Assembly: GCF_027352905.1 (NCBI RefSeq)
Contig: NZ_DAIEIF010000048.1
Span: 1-46,057, forward strand
Direction: 5' to 3'
Origin: Acidocella sp.
GTDB taxonomy: Bacteria > Pseudomonadota > Alphaproteobacteria > Acetobacterales > Acetobacteraceae
DNA: 46,057 nucleotides
In this document: piece after piece, positions 36,039 to 43,988 of the stretch
Layout: every line of letters starts with the position of its first letter
Position numbering within the stretch: the stretch's first letter is position 1
The notes under the pieces: generated by a model
The model's input: the letters and a program-made list of their open reading frames with translations, nothing else
What the model was told of the DNA's origin: nothing
Databases searched by the model: none
Position numbers and translations under genes: made by a program

Positions 36039-36406
36039 GGCGCTGTCTCCCCCTCGCCTTTTTCCTGTTGGCCGGCCCGGCCCTGGCGCTCAGCCATTTC
36101 CAGGCCAACCGCATCCATATCTTCACTCCCGCCGGCTGCCCCGCCGCCTATAACCCGGTCTGGATCACCCTTGGCGCCGGCCAGGCGGCGCCCGGCTTTC
36201 ACAACGTCACCGCGCCGCAATTCGACGAGATCGGCGCGCTGCTCACCGGCAACCAGCCGGGCCAGACGGAGGCCGCCCTCGCCAGCCAGCCCGGCGCCTG
36301 CGGGCTGATCGCCAGTTTTTACGAGAATGCCAGCCCCGCCGGGGCCTGGCCCATCCCCGCCGAAAAACTGCCCCAGCTTCTCGCCATCCTCAACGGCAAT
36401 GGCTGA
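36035..36406 (+). CDS. Small exported protein between plsY and dprA, unknown function
   Basis: A 123-residue ORF whose ATG overlaps the plsY stop (ATGA) and whose end overlaps dprA by eight bases. MRRCLPLAFFLLAGPALALS is a clear signal peptide with probable cleavage after ALA. The mature part has AGCPAAYNPVWITLG and GACGLIASFYENASP, with two Cys that could form a disulfide, and a short Pro/Ala-rich end. I recognise no domain. The overlaps on both sides and the signal peptide make it a real gene; a periplasmic role is inferred. Link to the neighbouring membrane lipid and DNA uptake genes is not evident. Confidence 0.7.
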   Translation: MRRCLPLAFFLLAGPALALSHFQANRIHIFTPAGCPAAYNPVWITLGAGQAAPGFHNVTAPQFDEIGALLTGNQPGQTEAALASQPGACGLIASFYENASPAGAWPIPAEKLPQLLAILNGNG

Positions 36407-37508
36407 TCCGCTCAGCCTGTTGCGGCTGGCGCGCTCGGAGGGCGTCGGCCCCCTCACCTACCGGCGGCTGCTGGCCCGTTTCGCGGGGCCTGAGGAGGCG
36501 CTGGCCGCCCTGCCCGCTTTGGCGGCGGCGGGCGGGCGGGCGCACCCGCCCCGCGTTCCGTCCCCGGAGGAGGCGCGGCGGGAATGGGAGGCGGTGCGCC
36601 GGCTGGGCGGGCGGTTCCTGTTCCTGGACGAGCCCGGCTACCCGCCCCTGCTCGCGGAGCTTGCCAATGCCCCGCCCGTCCTCGCCGTGCTGGGAGACGC
36701 GGCCCTGCTGGCCGCGCCCGCCATCGCCATCGCCGGGGCGCGCAACGCCTCGGCCAACGGCCTCGCCCTCGCCGCCCAGCTCGCCGCCGAGCTCGCCCCC
36801 CATCTCACCATCGTCTCCGGCCTGGCGCGCGGCATAGATACCGCCGCGCATGAGGGCGCGCTGCGGGGCGGGCGCACCGTCGCCGTCATCGCCGGGGGGC
36901 TGGACGTGCCCTACCCGGCCGAGAATGCCGGGCTCCAGCGCCGCATCGCCGAGACTGGCGCGGTGGTCACCGAGGCGCCGCTCGGCACCGAGCCGCTCGG
37001 GCGGCATTTCCCCAAACGCAACCGCGTCATCGCCGGGCTCAGCCTCGGGCTGGTGGTCATCGAGGCCGCCCCCCGCTCCGGCTCGCTGCTCACCGCCCGC
37101 CTCGCCGCCGAGGCCGGGCGGGAAATCTTCGCCGTTCCCGGCTCCCCGCGCGACCCGCGCTCGCGCGGAGGGAACGACCTGCTCCGCCAGGGTGCCCATC
37201 TCACCGAAACCGCGGAGGACGTGCTCGCCAACCTGCCCGCCCACCCCGCCTTGCGCCGCGCCGCCCTCACCGGCTTCGCCGAGCCGCCGCCGCTCTGGGA
37301 GGATGACGCCCCCGGTCCGGATGAGCTGGAGCGCGGGCGGGGCGAGATCCCGTCTTTGCTGGGGGTGGAACCCGTCCTGGTTGACGAGATCGCCCGGCGC
37401 TGCCAACTCTCGCTGACGGCGGTGCGGACCGTCATTCTGGAACTGGAACTGGCGGGACGCGCGGAATGCCTGCCCGGAGACAAGGTGGTCCGCCCCGCGG
37501 ATGGGTAA
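36399..37508 (+). CDS. dprA: DNA-processing protein DprA
   Basis: A 369-residue DprA/Smf protein, which binds single-stranded DNA and loads RecA during natural transformation. An N-terminal helical region (LLRLARSEGVGPLTYRRLL) precedes the Rossmann-like core with AIAIAGARNASANGLALA, the signature SGLARGIDTAAHEGAL, VIAGGLDVPYPAENAGL and PKRNRVIAGLSLGLVVIEA. A C-terminal winged helix (about 310-369) ends in LELELAGRAECLPGDKVVR. Start ATG 36399 is the family start and overlaps the upstream small gene; longer frames upstream have no support. topA follows as in many alphaproteobacteria. Confidence 0.95.
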   Translation: MADPLSLLRLARSEGVGPLTYRRLLARFAGPEEALAALPALAAAGGRAHPPRVPSPEEARREWEAVRRLGGRFLFLDEPGYPPLLAELANAPPVLAVLGDAALLAAPAIAIAGARNASANGLALAAQLAAELAPHLTIVSGLARGIDTAAHEGALRGGRTVAVIAGGLDVPYPAENAGLQRRIAETGAVVTEAPLGTEPLGRHFPKRNRVIAGLSLGLVVIEAAPRSGSLLTARLAAEAGREIFAVPGSPRDPRSRGGNDLLRQGAHLTETAEDVLANLPAHPALRRAALTGFAEPPPLWEDDAPGPDELERGRGEIPSLLGVEPVLVDEIARRCQLSLTAVRTVILELELAGRAECLPGDKVVRPADG

Positions 37509-37553
37509 ATCCGACCGGCGCCGGGCGGATGTTTGAGAGAATGGAACGGCTCG

Positions 37554-40229
37554 TTGACTGATATCGTCGTCGTCGAATCCCCCGCGAAGGCCAAGACGAT
37601 CAATAAATATCTGGGGGATTCCTATAAGGTTCTGGCCAGTTTCGGCCATGTCCGCGACCTGCCCCCCCGGGACGGCTCGGTGCGCCCGGATGAGGATTTC
37701 GCCATGGACTGGCAGGCCGATGAGCGCGGCGCCCGCCAGCTCGGCGAGATCGCCAAGGCGCTGAAAGGAGCCAAGACGCTCTACCTCGCCACCGACCCGG
37801 ACCGCGAAGGCGAGGCGATTTCCTGGCATGTCCAGGCGGCGCTGCTGGAGCGCAACGCGCTCAAGGGCGTGCACGTCAAGCGCGTCACCTTCAACGAGAT
37901 CACCAAGAGCGCGGTCAAGGCCGCCATGGCCCACCCGCGCGACCTCGATACGCCGCTGATCGAGGCCTATCTCGCCCGCCGGGCGCTGGATTACCTGGTC
38001 GGCTTCACCCTCTCCCCGGTGCTGTGGCGCAAGCTGCCCGGCTCCCGATCCGCCGGGCGGGTGCAATCCGTCGCCCTGCGGCTCATCTGCGAGCGCGAGG
38101 CGGAGATCGAGGTTTTCAAGCCGCGCGAATACTGGACGGTGGAGGCGGCGCTGCTCTCCTCCACCGGCGCCCCCTACCCCGCCCGCCTCACCCATTACCA
38201 GGGCAAAAAGCTCGACCAGTTCGATCTGGCGGACGCAACGGCGGCCGCCGCCGCCAAGGCCGCGGTCGAGGCCGGGCAATTCAGCGTCGCCTCGGTGGAG
38301 AAAAAACGCGTCCGCCGCTCGCCGCCGCCGCCCTTCATCACCTCCACCCTGCAGCAGGAGGCGAGCCGCAAGCTCGGCTTCTCCTCCCAGCACACGATGC
38401 GCCTCGCCCAGCAGCTCTACGAGGGGGTGGAGATCGGCGGCGAGACGGTGGGGCTCATCACCTATATGCGGACGGATGGCGTCCAGCTGGCGCAGGAGGC
38501 GGTGAGCGCCATGCGCAAGCAAATCGCCGCCGAGTTCGGCGAGGCCTATCTCCCCGTGGCGCCGCGCGTCTACCAAAGCAAGGCGAAGAACGCCCAGGAG
38601 GCCCATGAGGCCATCCGCCCCACCGATACCGGGCTCAAGCCGGAGGCGGTGGCGCGCCGCCTCTCCCCGGACCAGGCCCGGCTTTACGAGCTGATCTACA
38701 AGCGCGCCCTGGCCTGCCAGATGGCCCCGGCGGAGCTGGACCAGACGGTGGTGGAACTCACCGACGGCAAGGGCCAGACCCTGCGGGCCACCGGCTCGGT
38801 CCTGGCCTTCGACGGGTTCCTGCGCCTCTATCGCGAGGATCAGGACGACCCCGCCGAGCAGGACGAGGACAGCCGCATCCTGCCGCCTCTGGCCAAGGGC
38901 GACCCGGCCCATACCCGCGAGGTCACCGCCACCCAGCATTTCACCCAACCGCCGCCCCGCTATTCCGAGGCCTCGCTGGTCAAGAAGATGGAGGAGCTGG
39001 GCATCGGCCGCCCCTCCACCTACGCCTCCATCCTCTCGGTGCTGCGCGAGCGCAATTATGTCCGGCTGGAAAACCGCCGCTTCGTGCCGGAGGACCGGGG
39101 CCGGCTGGTCACCGCCTTCCTGGTCAGCTTCTTCGCCCGTTATGTGGACACCGGCTTCACCGCCAATCTGGAGGAGGAACTGGACCGGATCGCCGAGGGC
39201 AGCGCCGATTGGCGCGAGGTGCTGCGCGCCTTCTGGGAGGATTTTTCCGCCGCCATCGCCCAGACCAAGGATCTCAAGATCTCGGACGTGATCGACGCGC
39301 TGGACGCCGATCTCGGTCCGCATTTCTTCCCCCCCCGGGAGGACGGCTCGGACCCGCGCGCCTGTCCGGCCTGCGGCACGGGCCGGCTGGGGCTGAAGCT
39401 GGGGCGCTATGGCAGCTTCATCGGCTGCTCGAATTACCCGGCCTGCCAGTACACGCGCAAGCTGGCGGTCGAGACTGGCGAGGAGGGGGACGACACCCTC
39501 AAAGACGGCGTGCGTGTGCTTGGCACCCATCCGGAAACGGGGGAGGAGATCACCCTGCGGCGCGGCCCTTACGGGCTTTATGTCCAGCAGGGCGAGCCCG
39601 ACCCCGGCGACAAGAAAGCCAAGCCCAGGCGCGCCTCGCTGGCGCGGGGGATGGACGGGGCGAGCCTGACGCTGGAGGAGGCGCTCGGCCTGCTCTCCTT
39701 GCCCCGCCTGGTCGGGCTGCATCCGGAAACGGGGCAGAAGATCGAGGCCAATATCGGCCGCTTCGGCCCCTATGTGAAACTCGGCTCGCTCTACGCCTCG
39801 CTGGACCGTGATGACGACGTGCTGCATCTCGGCCTCAACCGGGCGATGGAGCTGATCGCCCGCAAGCAGGATTCGGTGAAAATCCTGGGGCCGCACCCCA
39901 AGGACGGGGCGGAAATCTCGGTGCGCAAGGGCCGCTTCGGCCCCTATGTGCAATGGGGCAAAACCGTCGCCAACCTGCCCAAGGGCACGGAGATGGAGAG
40001 TGTGAGCCTGGAGGAGGCGGTGGCGCTGCTGGCCGAGAAGGGCAAGACCCTGGCGCCGCGCGGCAGGAAGGGGGCGAAGGCGGCGCCCGCCCCCAAACCC
40101 GCCGCCGCGCCCAAGGCGGCGAAGCCGGCGGCGAAGGCCAAACCGGCAAAGGCCAAACCGGCGGGAAAAAAGAAAGCGCCCGCCCGCAAGCCCCCCGCCC
40201 CGCCCGTCAAAAAAACCGCCGCCCGTTAA
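37554..40229 (+). CDS. topA: DNA topoisomerase I
   Basis: An 891-residue type IA topoisomerase relaxing negative supercoils. The Toprim domain is at 1-115 (VVVESPAKAKTINKYLGD, TDPDREGEAISWH). The central body has the catalytic Tyr304 in GLITYMRTDG and PTPLIEAYLARRALDYLVG-like segments. One C4 zinc ribbon lies near 604-632 (CPACGTG...CSNYPAC), then several GRFGPYV-type repeats, and a Lys/Ala/Pro-rich tail of about 55 residues that is low complexity and probably binds DNA. The start is TTG 37554, giving the conserved start TDIVVVESPAKAK; a TTG seven codons earlier is also open. No ATG fits. It follows dprA by 45 bases. Confidence 0.96.
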   Translation: MTDIVVVESPAKAKTINKYLGDSYKVLASFGHVRDLPPRDGSVRPDEDFAMDWQADERGARQLGEIAKALKGAKTLYLATDPDREGEAISWHVQAALLERNALKGVHVKRVTFNEITKSAVKAAMAHPRDLDTPLIEAYLARRALDYLVGFTLSPVLWRKLPGSRSAGRVQSVALRLICEREAEIEVFKPREYWTVEAALLSSTGAPYPARLTHYQGKKLDQFDLADATAAAAAKAAVEAGQFSVASVEKKRVRRSPPPPFITSTLQQEASRKLGFSSQHTMRLAQQLYEGVEIGGETVGLITYMRTDGVQLAQEAVSAMRKQIAAEFGEAYLPVAPRVYQSKAKNAQEAHEAIRPTDTGLKPEAVARRLSPDQARLYELIYKRALACQMAPAELDQTVVELTDGKGQTLRATGSVLAFDGFLRLYREDQDDPAEQDEDSRILPPLAKGDPAHTREVTATQHFTQPPPRYSEASLVKKMEELGIGRPSTYASILSVLRERNYVRLENRRFVPEDRGRLVTAFLVSFFARYVDTGFTANLEEELDRIAEGSADWREVLRAFWEDFSAAIAQTKDLKISDVIDALDADLGPHFFPPREDGSDPRACPACGTGRLGLKLGRYGSFIGCSNYPACQYTRKLAVETGEEGDDTLKDGVRVLGTHPETGEEITLRRGPYGLYVQQGEPDPGDKKAKPRRASLARGMDGASLTLEEALGLLSLPRLVGLHPETGQKIEANIGRFGPYVKLGSLYASLDRDDDVLHLGLNRAMELIARKQDSVKILGPHPKDGAEISVRKGRFGPYVQWGKTVANLPKGTEMESVSLEEAVALLAEKGKTLAPRGRKGAKAAPAPKPAAAPKAAKPAAKAKPAKAKPAGKKKAPARKPPAPPVKKTAAR

Positions 40230-40307
40230 AGCACTGATCATCTGAGTTGAATCATGGGCATGCGCTGCGACAACGCTCCCATGCGGCGGGTGCCCGTTGC
40301 CGGTTGG

Positions 40308-40335
40308 TTGCCGCGCCGCACAAATCCATTATATT
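40308..40335 (+). promoter_or_regulatory. Candidate sigma-70 promoter of hfq
   Basis: TTGCCG (40308-40313) and TATATT (40330-40335) are separated by 16 bases, in the 210-base gap between topA and hfq. The start point would be about 95 bases before the hfq start codon, leaving a leader long enough for regulation. No terminator for topA is obvious in the gap. Confidence 0.5.
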
Positions 40336-40439
40336 CCAGGCATGGGCGGGGCGCGCCGCAGCCGCCTGAACTTGGAATTTTACGACCATCTCAATCACTC
40401 GTCCGGCAAAGCGGGCGACAAAAAACAAAGGATCGGGCT

Positions 40440-40769
40440 TTGGCCAACGAAAAATCGCAAAATGTGCAGGATGTCTTTCTCAATCATGTCCGTAAGAGCA
40501 AAACGCCGGTGACGGTGTTTCTCGTCAATGGCGTGAAGCTGCAGGGCGTCATCACCTGGTTCGATAATTTCTCCGTCCTGCTCCGCCGTGACGGTCATAC
40601 CCAGCTCGTCTACAAGCACGCCATCAGCACGGTGATGCCGGGCGCGCCGATCATGCTCTTCGACGCCTCGCGGGCCGAGGGCGCCGCCACCGCCGCCCCG
40701 GCGGCGGGCGAGGCCGGACCCAGCACATTGAAACTCAGCCGCGCCGAGCCGCAGCATGAGCCGGAATGA
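40440..40769 (+). CDS. hfq: RNA chaperone Hfq
   Basis: A 109-residue Hfq. The Sm1 motif ([20 protein letters not shown]) and Sm2 motif ([10 protein letters not shown], the YKHA signature) are intact, and the start [17 protein letters not shown] is canonical. A ~35-residue Ala/Pro-rich C-terminal tail ending AEPQHEPE is longer than in many alphaproteobacteria. It forms a hexamer that pairs small RNAs with mRNAs. The start is TTG 40440 (AAAGGA about seven bases before); the frame continues upstream but with no Hfq-like sequence. It is followed by hflX, as is common in proteobacteria. Confidence 0.96.
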   Translation: MANEKSQNVQDVFLNHVRKSKTPVTVFLVNGVKLQGVITWFDNFSVLLRRDGHTQLVYKHAISTVMPGAPIMLFDASRAEGAATAAPAAGEAGPSTLKLSRAEPQHEPE

Positions 40770-40784
40770 GACGCGGATGACACG

Positions 40785-42065
40785 GTGAGGGACACGGCGC
40801 CGCCGCCCGCGCGCGCGGCGATCCTGCTGCCTTGGGACAGGCAGGCGGCCCATGCCGGCGGTCATAACCGCACCGCCGAGGCGCGGCTGGCCGAGGCCGT
40901 GGGTCTCGCCGCGTCGATCGGGCTGGTGGTCGTTTACGAGAAGACCTTCCCGCTGCGGGCCATCGCGCCCGCCACCTTGTTCGGCAAGGGCCAGGTGGAG
41001 GCGGCGGGCGCCGCGCTGCGCCAGGCCGGGGTGGATGTGGCGGTGGTGGATGCCACCCTCACCCCCGTGCAGCAGCGCAATCTGGAACGGGCCTGGGACA
41101 CCAAGGTGATCGACCGCACCGGGCTGATCCTCGATATTTTCGGCGAGCGCGCCCGCACGCGGGAGGGCGCGTTGCAGGTGGAGCTGGCCCATCTCGAATA
41201 TCAGCGCTCGCGCCTCGTCCGCTCCTGGACCCATCTCGAGCGCCAGCGCGGCGGGTTCGGCTTTCTCGGCGGCCCGGGCGAAACCCAGATCGAGACCGAC
41301 CGGCGGCTGATCGGCGAGCGCATCGTCAGGCTGAAGGCGGAGCTTGAGGATGTGCGGCGCACGCGCGGCCTGCACCGGGGCGCGCGGCGGCGGGTGCCCT
41401 ATCCGGTGGTGGCGCTGGTCGGCTACACCAATGCCGGCAAATCCACCTTGTTCAACGCCCTCACCGGCGCGGCCGTCACCGCCGAGAATCAGCTTTTCGC
41501 CACGCTCGATCCCACCATGCGCGGCCTCGTTCTGCCCTCGGGGCGGGAGATCATCCTCTCCGACACGGTGGGCTTCATTTCGGATCTGCCGACGGAACTC
41601 GTCGCCGCCTTCCGCGCCACGCTGGAGGAGGTGGCGGAGGCCGACCTCCTGCTGCATGTGCGCGATATTTCTCACCCGGATACCGAGGCGCAGGCCCGCG
41701 ACGTGCGCGCCGTGCTCGACCGCATGGCCCAGGAGGGCACGCTGGACGAGGACTGGCCCCGGCGCACATTGGACGTGCTGAACAAGGCGGATCTGGCCGG
41801 CGGCGTGGCGCAGGTGGTGCAGGGCGAGGGCGTCGCCGTCTCGGCCCTCACCGGGGAAGGCCTGCCCCGGCTGCTCGCCGCCATCGATTCCCGCCTCGCC
41901 GCCTTCCGGGAGGTCTGCGATCTCGAATTGCCGGTGACGGACGGCGCGGGCATCGCCTGGGTCTACAACCATGGCGAGGTGCTGGGCCGCGAGGATGACG
42001 AGCGTCACGTCCGCCTGCGGGTGCGGCTCTCCCCGGAGGACAGAGCAAGGTTCGCCGCCCGATGA
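40785..42065 (+). CDS. hflX: Ribosome-associated GTPase HflX
   Basis: A 426-residue HflX. The N-terminal HflX domain (AEAVGLAASIGLVVV, TLFGKGQVEAAGAAL, RNLERAWDTKVIDRTGLILD) is followed by a coiled hairpin with GGFGFLGGPGETQIETDRR. The GTPase domain has GYTNAGKST (G1), DTVGFISDLP (G3) and NKADL (G4). It splits stalled or idle ribosomes after heat stress. The start is GTG 40785, 15 bases after the hfq stop; no better start is visible. The stop overlaps the next gene by ATGA. Full length with all G motifs. Confidence 0.95.
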   Translation: MRDTAPPPARAAILLPWDRQAAHAGGHNRTAEARLAEAVGLAASIGLVVVYEKTFPLRAIAPATLFGKGQVEAAGAALRQAGVDVAVVDATLTPVQQRNLERAWDTKVIDRTGLILDIFGERARTREGALQVELAHLEYQRSRLVRSWTHLERQRGGFGFLGGPGETQIETDRRLIGERIVRLKAELEDVRRTRGLHRGARRRVPYPVVALVGYTNAGKSTLFNALTGAAVTAENQLFATLDPTMRGLVLPSGREIILSDTVGFISDLPTELVAAFRATLEEVAEADLLLHVRDISHPDTEAQARDVRAVLDRMAQEGTLDEDWPRRTLDVLNKADLAGGVAQVVQGEGVAVSALTGEGLPRLLAAIDSRLAAFREVCDLELPVTDGAGIAWVYNHGEVLGREDDERHVRLRVRLSPEDRARFAAR

Positions 42066-42880
42066 ACGCCGACGATGCGCGAGCCGTCATGGAGTTGCTG
42101 CGTCATGTCGCCCGCACGGAAATTCTCACCCGCTTCAAAAAACTGCGCCCGGAGGATGTGCGCACCAAGGCGGGGCCGCTCGACCCGGTGACGGTGGCGG
42201 ACGAGGCGGCGGAGCGGGCGCTGCGGGCCGGGCTCAACCGGCTTTTTCCGGCGGATGACGTGATCGGGGAGGAGGCGGTGGCGGATGGCGCCGCCAGTCT
42301 CGGCCGGCTGCGCGCCCCTGGCCGGGTATGGGTGCTGGACCCCATAGACGGCACCGCCAATTTCACCGCCGAATTGCCGCTCTTCGGCGTGATGGCGGCG
42401 CTGGTCGAGGCGGATGAGATATTGGCGGGCTTCATCTACGACCCGTTCGGGGATGATTGCGCGCTGGCGCTGCGGGGCGGGGGGGCGTGGCTCGTCGCGG
42501 CGGATGGCGCCCGCCGCCGCCTGCGCGTCGCCGCGCCCGTGCCGGTGAATCAGATGGTGGGCTCAATGTCCTGGCGTTATATGCCCGAGCCGTTGCGCGG
42601 GCATATTCTGCACCGGCTGGACCGGCTGGCCGCCGTTACCGATTATCGCTGCGCCGCGCATCAATACCGCATGCTGGCGGCGGGATATTGCCACGCCCAG
42701 ATGTTCCGCAAGCTTTTGCCCTGGGATCACGCGGCGGGCGTGCTCCTGCATCGCGAGGCGGGCGGTTACGCCCGGCAATTCGATGGCGGGGAATATCACC
42801 CTTCCGCTACCGATGGCGGGTTGTTGCTCGCCCCGGACGAGGCGAGCTGGAACGCCCTCGCCGACGCCATACTTCGCTGA
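42062..42880 (+). CDS. Inositol monophosphatase family phosphatase
   Basis: A 272-residue Mg-dependent phosphatase of the IMPase fold, coupled to hflX by ATGA. Metal ligands are in VIGEEA (E70/E71) and WVLDPIDGTANF (D93, D96), with the second motif PWDHAAGVLLHREAGG (D222). Closest functional candidates are histidinol-phosphatase (HisN), inositol-1-phosphatase and 3'-phosphoadenosine phosphatase; the sequence alone does not decide. The short block between GEEA and WVLDP is compact, as in HisN-type enzymes. Ends before an AT-rich 218-base gap. Confidence 0.85.
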   Translation: MNADDARAVMELLRHVARTEILTRFKKLRPEDVRTKAGPLDPVTVADEAAERALRAGLNRLFPADDVIGEEAVADGAASLGRLRAPGRVWVLDPIDGTANFTAELPLFGVMAALVEADEILAGFIYDPFGDDCALALRGGGAWLVAADGARRRLRVAAPVPVNQMVGSMSWRYMPEPLRGHILHRLDRLAAVTDYRCAAHQYRMLAAGYCHAQMFRKLLPWDHAAGVLLHREAGGYARQFDGGEYHPSATDGGLLLAPDEASWNALADAILR

Positions 42881-42886
42881 TATAAT

Positions 42887-43033
42887 TTAATATTTTTTAA
42901 GCGCCCCGCCGCGTCCTTCGCGGCGGCGGGTTAAATTCGCGCTCCGCGGAAAACTTCGTTCACCCATCTCGAATATAGTTGTTAATCTTTTCGCTTCGCG
43001 TTTCTTAAAAATAACACGCATTGCGTGCATTAA
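42887..43033. promoter_or_regulatory. TTAA-rich upstream region and palindrome before the CtrA-like gene
   Basis: Six TTAA tetramers begin at 42887, 42897, 42931, 42982, 43005 and 43030. TTAA is the half-site core of CtrA boxes (TTAA-N7-TTAA), although no pair here has the exact 7-base gap; the first two are 6 bases apart. A perfect palindrome CACGCA-T-TGCGTG lies at 43015-43027, 16 bases upstream of the -35 box. This looks like a regulated promoter, possibly by CtrA or the gene's own product (inference). Confidence 0.4.
42906..42926 (+). terminator. Possible terminator after the phosphatase gene
   Basis: CCGCCGCG (42906-42913) and CGCGGCGG (42919-42926) form an 8-bp GC stem with loop TCCTT, 26 bases after the stop. 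The following CGGGTTAAATT is only partly T-rich. It probably insulates the hfq-hflX-phosphatase unit from the downstream regulator. Confidence 0.45.
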
Positions 43034-43043
43034 ACAAAAAATA

Positions 43044-43071
43044 TTGACATTATGCTATCGCCGGTTGTATT
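43044..43071 (+). promoter_or_regulatory. Promoter of the CtrA-like regulator gene
   Basis: A perfect -35 box TTGACA (43044-43049) followed after 16 bases by TGTATT (43066-43071), a fair -10. The start point would lie near 43078, leaving a leader of about 20 bases with GGAGG at 43089-43093 before ATG 43099. Confidence 0.6.
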
Positions 43072-43098
43072 TCATGCCTCAACACCACGGAGGACATC

Positions 43099-43836
43099 AT
43101 GAAAATTCTATCTTTTGATACTGGTGCCATTAAAAAAGATTACCTTACGGCCTTTCTACGCTCGCGCATGGCCATCGTCGATGAAACCAACGACCCGGCC
43201 GAGGTCCTCGATCTAGTTAAATTCTATGATTACGACGCGATCCTGCTGCGTGTGTCGGAGACCCGGATGGGAGACCTCGATCTCATTCGCAAGCTCCGCC
43301 TGGCCCGGGTCGCGGTGCCCATCATCGCCATCGCCCAGATGATGAGCGAGGCGGCGCGGCTGCGCGTTCTGCAAAGCGGCGCGGATGATCTCATCGTCGA
43401 CGCGCTCTCCCATGAGGAAATCTTCATGAAGATACAGAACCTCATCCGTCGGTCCCGCGGCTTTCAAGACAACGCCCTGCGCATCGGTCGGGTCGAGATC
43501 AACATGAACGCGAAAAAAATCTTCGCCAACGGCAAGCCGGTCACGCTCACCAAAAAGGAATATCAGATCGCCGAGATCCTGGCGCTGCGCAAGGGCGTGG
43601 TTCTCAGCAAGGAAGCGATCCTCGATCATCTCTATGGCGGGCTGGACGAGCCCAACCCCAAGATCATCGACGTGTTCATCTGCAAGATCCGCAAGAAGCT
43701 CCAGCAGCTTGGCGTCAATGATTTCATCGAAACCAATTGGGGGCGCGGCTATATGGTCATCGACCACCGCCAGGACAAACCATCCCTGCCCGCGCCGCCC
43801 CACGCCCTGCCCCTCGCCAATCAGAGCGTGGCCTGA
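43099..43836 (+). CDS. CtrA-like OmpR-family regulator with a degenerate receiver
   Basis: A 245-residue protein aligned over its length with the cell-cycle regulator CtrA. The C-terminal winged helix (about 125-228) is strongly conserved: LTKKEYQIAEILALRKGVVL, DHLYGGLDEP, KIIDVFICKIRKKL and ETNWGRGYMV. The N-terminal receiver keeps the fold (KFYDYDAILL, SGADD) but not the chemistry. The phosphoacceptor Asp51 is Arg51 (ILLRVS for ILLDLN), the acidic pocket EDD at 7-9 is DTG, the switch Ser is Ala79, and the conserved Lys of TKPF is Asp101 (VDAL). It cannot be phosphorylated in the usual way and probably acts as a constitutive or partner-controlled DNA-binding protein. Strong binding site GGAGG precedes the ATG. 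Confidence 0.88.
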   Translation: MKILSFDTGAIKKDYLTAFLRSRMAIVDETNDPAEVLDLVKFYDYDAILLRVSETRMGDLDLIRKLRLARVAVPIIAIAQMMSEAARLRVLQSGADDLIVDALSHEEIFMKIQNLIRRSRGFQDNALRIGRVEINMNAKKIFANGKPVTLTKKEYQIAEILALRKGVVLSKEAILDHLYGGLDEPNPKIIDVFICKIRKKLQQLGVNDFIETNWGRGYMVIDHRQDKPSLPAPPHALPLANQSVA

Positions 43837-43849
43837 CCTTCCGGGAAGG
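43837..43849. other. Short palindrome just after the CtrA-like gene
   Basis: CCTTCC-G-GGAAGG begins immediately after the stop codon. It could serve as a weak terminator stem or a protein site; the following ATTTGG is not a T-run. Confidence 0.3.
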
Positions 43850-43988
43850 ATTTGGTCCATCATCGAGACATATCCGGGCGGGGCATGACGAATATGAAAT
43901 TCCGGGGAAGGATGCCTGACGCGGACTGAAAACATGGTATCATCGCCCGATCGTCCGGGGGCGGATCATCCGTCCCGAGATCAAGGGG

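Noticed and set aside
40060-40220. Short tandem repeats at the end of topA
   Set aside because: They encode the Lys/Ala/Pro-rich tail common in topoisomerase I of high-GC bacteria; not a mobile or CRISPR repeat.
36390-40241. Minus-strand open frame of 1283 codons across dprA and topA
   Set aside because: It lies opposite two well-supported genes and has the Gly/Arg/His/Leu-rich composition of an antisense frame in GC-rich DNA; no domain is visible.
42887-42900. Exact CtrA box TTAA-N7-TTAA
   Set aside because: The two TTAA tetramers are separated by six bases rather than seven, so it is reported only as a half-site cluster.
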